Source of the DNA: an uncultured beta proteobacterium
GTDB lineage: Bacteria; Pseudomonadota; Gammaproteobacteria; Burkholderiales; Burkholderiaceae_C
Assembly (NCBI GenBank): GCA_903944555.1
Contig: CAJASG010000057.1
Location: forward strand, 1-11,099
Direction of reading: 5' to 3'
Length of the DNA: 11,099 nucleotides
Shown in pieces: positions 7,391 to 11,099 of the stretch. Position numbers and translations under genes: made by a program. Position 1 is the stretch's first letter. Each line of letters begins with the position of its first letter. The notes under the pieces were generated by a model. The model did not search any database and was not told the DNA's origin. It worked only from the letters and a program-made list of their open reading frames with translations.

Positions 7391-7457
7391 GGTGTAAAAA
7401 ATTCATGGAATAATTGGTTTGCGGCGCTGCCTGTTTCGGTGGGATACCGTTGCAGCG

Positions 7458-7470
7458 TTTCCTGTGGAAA
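7458..7470. repeat. Short palindrome in the leader of the APE operon
   Basis: TTTCC-TGT-GGAAA, with perfect 5-bp arms and a 3-bp centre, lies between the predicted minus-strand start point and the ACP gene. It is the third palindrome in the divergent region. Its sequence differs from the other two, so it is not an obvious repeat of one operator. Confidence 0.25.
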
Positions 7471-7489
7471 GTTCTTGTCGCCGCGTGTG

Positions 7490-7502
7490 TCGCAATCTGC
7501 GA
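7490..7502. repeat. Short palindrome just downstream of the predicted APE transcription start
   Basis: TCGCA-ATC-TGCGA, with perfect 5-bp arms and a 3-bp centre, lies about 6 bp from the 7508-7521 palindrome and at about +2 to +14 of the predicted minus-strand transcript. It could be a second operator half or the foot of an RNA hairpin. Arms this short can arise by chance. Confidence 0.3.
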
Positions 7503-7507
7503 TGCAG

Positions 7508-7521
7508 TGCATTTTAATGCA
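7508..7521. repeat. Perfect palindrome overlapping the -10 box (candidate operator)
   Basis: The 14-bp sequence TGCATTTTAATGCA has 6-bp perfect arms (TGCATT/AATGCA) around a TT centre. It covers the -10 box of the left-facing promoter. The size and symmetry suit a dimeric helix-turn-helix regulator. No known operator consensus is claimed. Confidence 0.45.
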
Positions 7522-7540
7522 ATCAAGCTACCTCTTTCAA
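7511..7540 (-). promoter_or_regulatory. Sigma70-like promoter for the minus-strand APE operon
   Basis: On the minus strand a -35 box TTGAAA (7540-7535) is followed after 18 bp by a -10 box TAAAAT (7516-7511). Each matches 5 of 6 consensus positions. Transcription would start near 7504, giving a leader of about 110 nt before the ACP start at 7390. The -10 box lies inside a 14-bp palindrome, so a repressor bound there would block it. The call rests on consensus matching only. Confidence 0.55.
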
Positions 7541-7555
7541 GTTCAGTCCTTCAGC

Positions 7556-8227
7556 ATGCCTTCTGATTTCCCTAGCCGCCCTGTTGTGGATTGGCGCGCG
7601 ATTGTGTTGAATGACTTCTGGTTCAAGTTTTTGGGGACCAGTGCATTCATGTCGCTCTTTTTCTGGGCCTACCTTTTCTTGTTGAAAAACCCGGCTTTCC
7701 CGGTGACCACTATTCCGCTGACGGTGGTGGACCAGTGGATCGGCTTTGCGCCGCTGGCATTGATTCCCTATTTGTCCCTCTGGGTCTATTGTTCGCTGCC
7801 GGTGACCTTAATGCCTACCCGCGTCCGACTGCTGAACTTCGGGGTCTGGATTGCTGCGATGTGCTTGCTCGCCTTGTCCATTTTTTATTGGTTGCCCAAC
7901 GCCGTGCCGCCGGCCTATATCGATTGGGCAGAGTACCCCGGCGTGGCGTTTCTCAAGGGGGTGGACGCGGCCGGAAATGCCTGTCCATCGCTGCACGTGG
8001 CGGCCGCGGTGTATACGAGTTGCTGGTTGTACTGGCTGATGCGGGACGTACGTCTGGGGTGGCGCGCGCAGTCCATGCAGATCGTGTGGTGCGTTGCTAT
8101 TCTGTACTCCACCATGGCGACCAAGCAGCATGTGTCGCTGGATGTATTGGCGGGTACGGTGCTGGGAATCGTGTTTGCCTGTAGTTCCCGGTGGTTTGAT
8201 CGCAAACTGATTGAAATTAACCCATGA
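7556..8227 (+). CDS. PAP2/Aur1-type membrane phosphatase or phosphotransferase
   Basis: A 223-residue membrane protein. Hydrophobic segments lie at about 24-44, 61-83, 93-112, 146-163, 174-187 and 197-211. The PAP2 catalytic motifs appear as CPSLH (143-147, His147) and TKQHVSLDVLAG (189-200, His192 with Asp196). The PSLH form and the spacing resemble the PAP2/inositolphosphotransferase (Aur1-like) subgroup. The basic first PAP2 motif (KXXXXXXRP) is not evident, as often in that subgroup. Such enzymes dephosphorylate lipid phosphates or transfer a phospho-head group between lipids at the membrane. The substrate here is unknown; a lipid carrier for the pigment is possible. ATG 7556 is chosen for a normal soluble N-terminus; in-frame ATGs at 7502 and 7517 overlap the palindrome/promoter region and are less likely. 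Its stop overlaps the next ATG (ATGA). Confidence 0.8.
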   Translation: MPSDFPSRPVVDWRAIVLNDFWFKFLGTSAFMSLFFWAYLFLLKNPAFPVTTIPLTVVDQWIGFAPLALIPYLSLWVYCSLPVTLMPTRVRLLNFGVWIAAMCLLALSIFYWLPNAVPPAYIDWAEYPGVAFLKGVDAAGNACPSLHVAAAVYTSCWLYWLMRDVRLGWRAQSMQIVWCVAILYSTMATKQHVSLDVLAGTVLGIVFACSSRWFDRKLIEINP

Positions 8228-8496
8228 ACGATTACGACATCGCATTCCGCGCCGAGCTCAAAGCTTACATCCTTGCCTCCGTGGACAAGGTAGAGCCTGC
8301 TGGCGGACTGCGCGACGACGAGCCGTGGTTCGGTCCTGAATCCAGGCTGGACCTGGACTCGCTGGATGCCCTGCAAATTTCCATGGCGATACAAAAAAAG
8401 TACCGCGTGCGCATGCCCGACAGCAAAGATACGCGCCGCGCCCTGGTCTCGCTGTTGACCCTGGCCGACTACCTGCGAAGCCACCAGCCGGCATGA
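8224..8496 (+). CDS. Second acyl carrier protein
   Basis: A 90-residue carrier protein. The phosphopantetheine serine is Ser46 in LDLDSLDALQISMAI (42-56), with the flanking pattern of type II ACPs (PESRLDLDSLDALQ, then KYRVRMPD, and a C-terminal LLTLADYL helix). It differs clearly from the ACP at 7103-7390, so it is a separate carrier and not a recent duplicate. It is joined by ATGA overlaps to the PAP2 gene upstream and the ketosynthase downstream, and so is probably made in step with them. In APE/dialkylresorcinol systems a second carrier may load the starter, receive the finished acyl chain, or serve the resorcinol branch. Context favours a dedicated partner of the adjacent unusual ketosynthase. 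Confidence 0.9.
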   Translation: MNDYDIAFRAELKAYILASVDKVEPAGGLRDDEPWFGPESRLDLDSLDALQISMAIQKKYRVRMPDSKDTRRALVSLLTLADYLRSHQPA

Positions 8497-9554
8497 AGCC
8501 GGTTTATCTTGCGGGCCGCGGACTGGCCTGCTCCTTGGGTTTGGATGTGCCAGCAGCGGTGACCGCCTTGCGCTCGGGCGGTGGTGCAGCGTCGTTCTAT
8601 ACCCTACCTGGTGAGCCCGCTGTCCGCGTTCCTTATCGCGCCATGGCCGACGTTCCGGGGGATTGGAATACACGCGCCGGCGAACTCATTCGACGAGTCG
8701 CCCTGGAAGCGGGTGCGCAACACGCACGTGACGGGGCCTTGTTTATTGCGACCTCGTCGTTCGATATCGGGGCCGTGGAGCAAGGCGCCGCGGGCATGGA
8801 TTACCAGGCCTTCGCCGACAAGGTTGCCGCCTGGTTGGCGTGGGTGGGGCCGGTGTTTGTGGTGAGTACCGCTTGCACCTCCAGTCTGAATGCCATGATG
8901 GCCGCGCATGCCTTGCTGCACAGTGGTACGGTGCAGGATGCGCTGGTGCTGGGGGTGGAGTTGAACAATCGGCTGACCGTGGACGGCTTTGCCGCCTTGC
9001 AGCTGCTGTCTCCCGACCGCAGCAAACCCTTTGGTGCACACCGGGATGGCTTGGTGCTGGGGGAGGCGGTCGCTGCGCTGCGCTTGTCCAGCCGTGCCTC
9101 GTCGCACTGGCAAATGCTGGGGGGCGCCAATGTGGTGCACGGCAAGCAACCGACCAGCGCCAGTGCCAGCGCCGTGGAGTACATGTACCGAAGCGCTTTG
9201 GCGCATTGTGGTTTGGCCGCAGACGCCATCGACCTGATTAAGGTGCAAGCCGCTGGCAGCCCGGGTAACGATGCGATCGAGGCGCAAGGCTTGCGGGGCA
9301 TGTTCCCAACCATGCCGCCCCTGGTTTCGCTCAAGGCGACGATCGGTCACACCATGGGCGCTTCAGGTGCTGCAGAAATTGCCCTGTTGACGGCCTGCCT
9401 GGAGCACGGTGTGTGGCCCACCTATGCCGATGCGCAGGACGAGACCCTGGGGGTTCAGCTCGCTGCGCGCCAGCCGGACTCCGTGCGCCGACTCATGGCA
9501 TCCATCCTGGGATTCGGTGGCGGTCATGCCACAGTGGTGTTGGAGCGCACATGA
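8493..9554 (+). CDS. Beta-ketoacyl synthase with His-to-Gln change at the active site
   Basis: A 353-residue FabF-like ketosynthase, shorter than the usual 400-410. Cys128 sits in VVSTACTSSLNAM, and Lys281 and His286 in SLKATIGHTMGASG; ILGFGGGHATVVLE closes the C-terminus. The segment that normally reads N-x-HGT-x-T-x-x-ND reads KVQAAGSPGND (250-260). The first catalytic histidine is replaced by Gln252 (codon CAA at 9246-9248), and the GT of HGT is AA. Ketosynthases lacking this histidine but keeping the cysteine are known from polyketide systems as non-condensing (KS0-like) acyl-transfer domains. It may therefore move an acyl chain without elongation, or act with the following half-KS protein. 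APE clusters often carry an additional KS (ApeR); whether this is its counterpart is uncertain. ATGA overlaps couple it to the ACP and the next gene. Confidence 0.88.
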   Translation: MKPVYLAGRGLACSLGLDVPAAVTALRSGGGAASFYTLPGEPAVRVPYRAMADVPGDWNTRAGELIRRVALEAGAQHARDGALFIATSSFDIGAVEQGAAGMDYQAFADKVAAWLAWVGPVFVVSTACTSSLNAMMAAHALLHSGTVQDALVLGVELNNRLTVDGFAALQLLSPDRSKPFGAHRDGLVLGEAVAALRLSSRASSHWQMLGGANVVHGKQPTSASASAVEYMYRSALAHCGLAADAIDLIKVQAAGSPGNDAIEAQGLRGMFPTMPPLVSLKATIGHTMGASGAAEIALLTACLEHGVWPTYADAQDETLGVQLAARQPDSVRRLMASILGFGGGHATVVLERT

Positions 9555-10105
9555 AAAATTTTGCCGTCAGCGGACGCTGCATTGCCGCCCCGCCACCTAC
9601 CGATTGGCAGCAACAATTGGTTCAACTGCTGGGCACCAAGCCCCGCCGCATTGGCCCCTGGGCAGAGCTGGGTTTGTATGGCGCATTGCGCTGTATGGCT
9701 GATGCCAGTGAAAAGACCTTGCCGCCGGATGCTGTGCTGCTACTGACCAGCCGACGCGGCACCTATGTCGCCACGGGCAAAGCCCTGGAGCAAATGCAAG
9801 CGGATGCACTGATGCCGCTGACCTTCTTGCAGACACAACCCAGCCAGTTGCTGGCCTTGTTGGCCGCGCAGATGGATTGGACCGGCCATGCCTGTTTTCT
9901 TGCCGCTGCGCAGCCGCAGGACTTGCTGCGGCTGGCGGTTGCGCAGGCGGGCACGGGTGGTGCACTGTTGGGATATGTGGACGAAACGGGTGGTGGCACC
10001 AGCAATTGGCTGCGACTTCGTCGCGACGCGCCCGGGGGAAAATACGATTTCACTTCCGCCTTTTTGGATTGGATGCCCGCGCCTAATGTCGGCTCGGCGG
10101 GCTAA
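9551..10105 (+). CDS. Degenerate half-ketosynthase-like protein
   Basis: A 184-residue protein from the ATG overlapping the ketosynthase stop (ATGA). The frame is open back to 9413, but that stretch is arginine-rich shadow of the ketosynthase. No catalytic motif is visible. The layout resembles the N-terminal half of a thiolase-fold ketosynthase: MKNFAVSGRCIA at the start (strand 1 position), AVLLLTSRRGTYVATGKALEQM (61-82) like the 'FASS.GD......EAL' region of the minus-strand KS-like gene, then PLTFLQTQPSQLLALLAAQ (89-107) and GHACFLAAAQPQDLLRLAV (112-130) at the place of the nucleophile loop, with no cysteine there. I infer a chain-length-factor-like or scaffolding partner of the preceding KS, by analogy with the KS/KS-like pair at 2295-4279. 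The homology is read by eye and is only moderately secure. Confidence 0.7.
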   Translation: MKNFAVSGRCIAAPPPTDWQQQLVQLLGTKPRRIGPWAELGLYGALRCMADASEKTLPPDAVLLLTSRRGTYVATGKALEQMQADALMPLTFLQTQPSQLLALLAAQMDWTGHACFLAAAQPQDLLRLAVAQAGTGGALLGYVDETGGGTSNWLRLRRDAPGGKYDFTSAFLDWMPAPNVGSAG

Positions 10106-10133
10106 CCCAATCGTGCGGCACCCAGGGCTGGAA

Positions 10134-10142
10134 TGGTAAAAT
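10134..10142 (+). promoter_or_regulatory. Extended -10 promoter element upstream of the darA-like gene
   Basis: TGGTAAAAT is an extended -10 box (TGN-TAAAAT) with no good -35 partner, which is normal for extended -10 promoters. Transcription would begin near 10149, about 43 nt before the ATG at 10192. It lies between the end of the half-KS gene and the darA-like gene and suggests the dar section can be transcribed on its own. Confidence 0.45.
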
Positions 10143-10160
10143 CCCGACCACTTTTTCAAT

Positions 10161-10177
10161 ATCCATCAACTATGGAT
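10161..10177. repeat. Inverted repeat in the darA leader
   Basis: ATCCAT-CAACT-ATGGAT, with perfect 6-bp arms and a 5-bp centre, lies between the extended -10 box and the ATG at 10192. It could be an operator or a weak leader hairpin. It is not GC-rich and has no T-run after it, so it is not a terminator. Confidence 0.4.
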
Positions 10178-10191
10178 GACTTAACAGTTGC

Positions 10192-11099
10192 ATGGCTCCA
10201 TTGAACATAACCGAATCCCCCGCCCGTTCTCTGAACAAGCGCATTTTGGTGCTGTCCTACTCGCAAACAGGGCAACTCTCCGAGATCACGCAGCGCATCG
10301 TGGCGCCATTGCAGCAGAGCCCCCACTGCTCCGTCCACGTGGAAAACTTGCGGCCGGTTGCGCCGTACCCATTCCCTTGGCGGATCTTCAATTTTCTGGA
10401 TGCCTTCCCGGAATCCGCGCACATGGTGGCGCCGCCGTTGCAGCCGCTGTCACTGACTGGGGATGAAGAGTTTGATCTGGTGATCTTGCCCTACCAGGTC
10501 TGGTTTCTCGCCCCTTCACTGCCCATCACCGCCTTTCTCAAGCATCCGCTGGCGCAAAAGCTGTTGGCTGGCAAGCCGGTAGTGACTGTGATTGCGTGTC
10601 GCAACATGTGGATGCTGGCGCAAGAGAAAATGAAGGGTTTGCTGGCGGCCTGTGGTGCGCGTCTTCTGGACAACGTGGTGCTAATCGATCCGAGCCACAC
10701 CATCACCACCTTGTTCACCACGCCCCTGTGGTTGCTGAGCGGCAAGCGGGATTTGCTGCCGGGCTTGCCCCCGGCAGGCCTGGATGCGGTCAGCATCCAG
10801 GCGGCGAGTCGTTTTGGCTTCGCCCTTCGCGACGCCCTGCGGAACAACCAGGAGCGTGGCTCGGCCCCTTTATTGACCGGTTTGACGGCAGTCAATTCCG
10901 ATCCGGGTCTGTTGTTTAGCGAGAAAGCCGGAACCCGCAGTTTTTATCTCTGGGGCAAGTTACTGCGTGCCGTGGGTGAACCCGGGCAGTTGCGCCGCCG
11001 TCCCGTCTTGGTCTTGTATGTGATTTTCCTCATCGCTTTGATTGTGACCGTTGTGCCCACGAGCCTGCTGGTACAGGCGGTGTTGCGCCCTTTCTTGAA
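10192..11099 (+). CDS. darA: DarA-like flavodoxin-fold enzyme of dialkylresorcinol biosynthesis (runs off right edge)
   Basis: 302 codons are visible from ATG 10192 with no stop before the right edge. A flavodoxin-like phosphate loop is seen in KRILVLSYSQTGQLSEI (16-32). Conserved blocks then follow that I associate with the family annotated 'dialkylresorcinol condensing enzyme' (DarA): PYPFPWRIFNFLDAFPE (58-74), LPYQVWFLAPSLPITAFL (99-116), KPVVTVIACRNMWMLAQEK (128-146), FTTPLW (175-180), EKAGTRSFYLWGKLL (244-258). A hydrophobic helix near the visible C-terminus (about 271-294) suggests membrane association. In studied dialkylresorcinol pathways DarB condenses two beta-ketoacyl chains to a cyclohexanedione and DarA aromatises it. 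Sequence before residue 16 is poorly conserved, so a later start (for example TTG 10201) is possible. darB would be expected just downstream, outside the window. Confidence 0.78.
   Translation, partial: MAPLNITESPARSLNKRILVLSYSQTGQLSEITQRIVAPLQQSPHCSVHVENLRPVAPYPFPWRIFNFLDAFPESAHMVAPPLQPLSLTGDEEFDLVILPYQVWFLAPSLPITAFLKHPLAQKLLAGKPVVTVIACRNMWMLAQEKMKGLLAACGARLLDNVVLIDPSHTITTLFTTPLWLLSGKRDLLPGLPPAGLDAVSIQAASRFGFALRDALRNNQERGSAPLLTGLTAVNSDPGLLFSEKAGTRSFYLWGKLLRAVGEPGQLRRRPVLVLYVIFLIALIVTVVPTSLLVQAVLRPFL

Larger units (their letters stand above)
7391..7555. promoter_or_regulatory. Divergent intergenic control region
   Basis: This 165-bp stretch separates the minus-strand ACP operon from the plus-strand PAP2 operon and is the longest non-coding stretch in the window. 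It contains a sigma70-like promoter facing left and three short perfect palindromes (7458-7470, 7490-7502, 7508-7521). I did not find a convincing -35/-10 pair facing the PAP2 gene. No regulator gene is encoded in the window. Confidence 0.6.
10106..10191. promoter_or_regulatory. Short intergenic region between the half-KS gene and the darA-like gene
   Basis: This 86-bp gap breaks the run of overlapping plus-strand genes. It holds an extended -10 box (10134-10142) and an inverted repeat (10161-10177). I see no GC-rich hairpin followed by T residues, so there is no sign of a terminator for the upstream genes, and read-through into darA is likely as well. The Shine-Dalgarno before ATG 10192 is weak (AACAG). 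Confidence 0.5.

Noticed and set aside
7190-7555. Upstream extension of the PAP2 gene, including ATGs at 7502 and 7517
   Set aside because: Most of it runs opposite the ACP gene and through the promoter region. The two nearer ATGs lie in the palindrome and -10 area and add a short unmatched N-terminus.
9413-9550. Upstream extension of the half-KS gene
   Set aside because: It is inside the KS0-like gene in another frame and arginine-rich. ATG 9551 forms the ATGA overlap.
1-11099. Transposons, CRISPR arrays, tRNA/rRNA genes, riboswitches
   Set aside because: I looked for terminal inverted repeats, transposase-like proteins, regularly spaced repeats, tRNA arm patterns and long structured leaders and saw none.

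Overview
The window is about 60% GC by eye and is almost entirely coding. It holds the central part of an aryl polyene (APE) type pigment cluster, with a dialkylresorcinol-type gene (darA-like) at the right edge. APE genes beside dar genes are the known signature of flexirubin-like pigments, in which an aryl-polyene acid is esterified to a dialkylresorcinol. Protein style, GC content and gene order suggest a betaproteobacterium (Burkholderiales or Rhodocyclales). That is an inference; no taxonomic marker gene is present.

Left arm (7390 down to 1, minus strand): a ten-gene operon in which most genes overlap or nearly touch. Transcription order is acyl carrier protein, six-helix membrane protein, LolA-like periplasmic protein, membrane-anchored polysaccharide deacetylase-like protein, SAM methyltransferase, active ketosynthase (C162/H291/K320/H325), cysteine-less ketosynthase-like chain-length partner, ApeP-like dehydratase, ApeH-like adenylating ligase, ApeI-like hotdog dehydratase, and the start of an LpxL/HtrB-type acyltransferase that runs off the left edge. 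The ligase would activate an aryl starter (4-hydroxybenzoate in studied APE systems). The KS pair and dehydratases would extend it to a polyene on the carrier protein, the methyltransferase would decorate it, and the acyltransferase and LolA-like protein would attach and move it at the envelope.

Centre (7391-7555): a 165-bp divergent control region. It carries a good sigma70-like promoter facing the minus operon and three short perfect palindromes, one of them covering the -10 box.

Right arm (7556-10105, plus strand): four genes joined by ATGA overlaps: a PAP2/Aur1-type membrane phosphatase, a second acyl carrier protein, a ketosynthase that keeps Cys128, Lys281 and His286 but has Gln252 at the first catalytic histidine, and a 184-residue protein that looks like a degraded half ketosynthase. 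This repeats the KS plus inactive-partner plus ACP arrangement of the left arm. After a short gap with an extended -10 promoter comes a darA-like flavodoxin-fold gene (10192 to the right edge).

A ketoreductase, thioesterase, MMPL-type exporter and DarB-type ketosynthase, expected in a complete system, are not in the window and probably lie beyond its edges.
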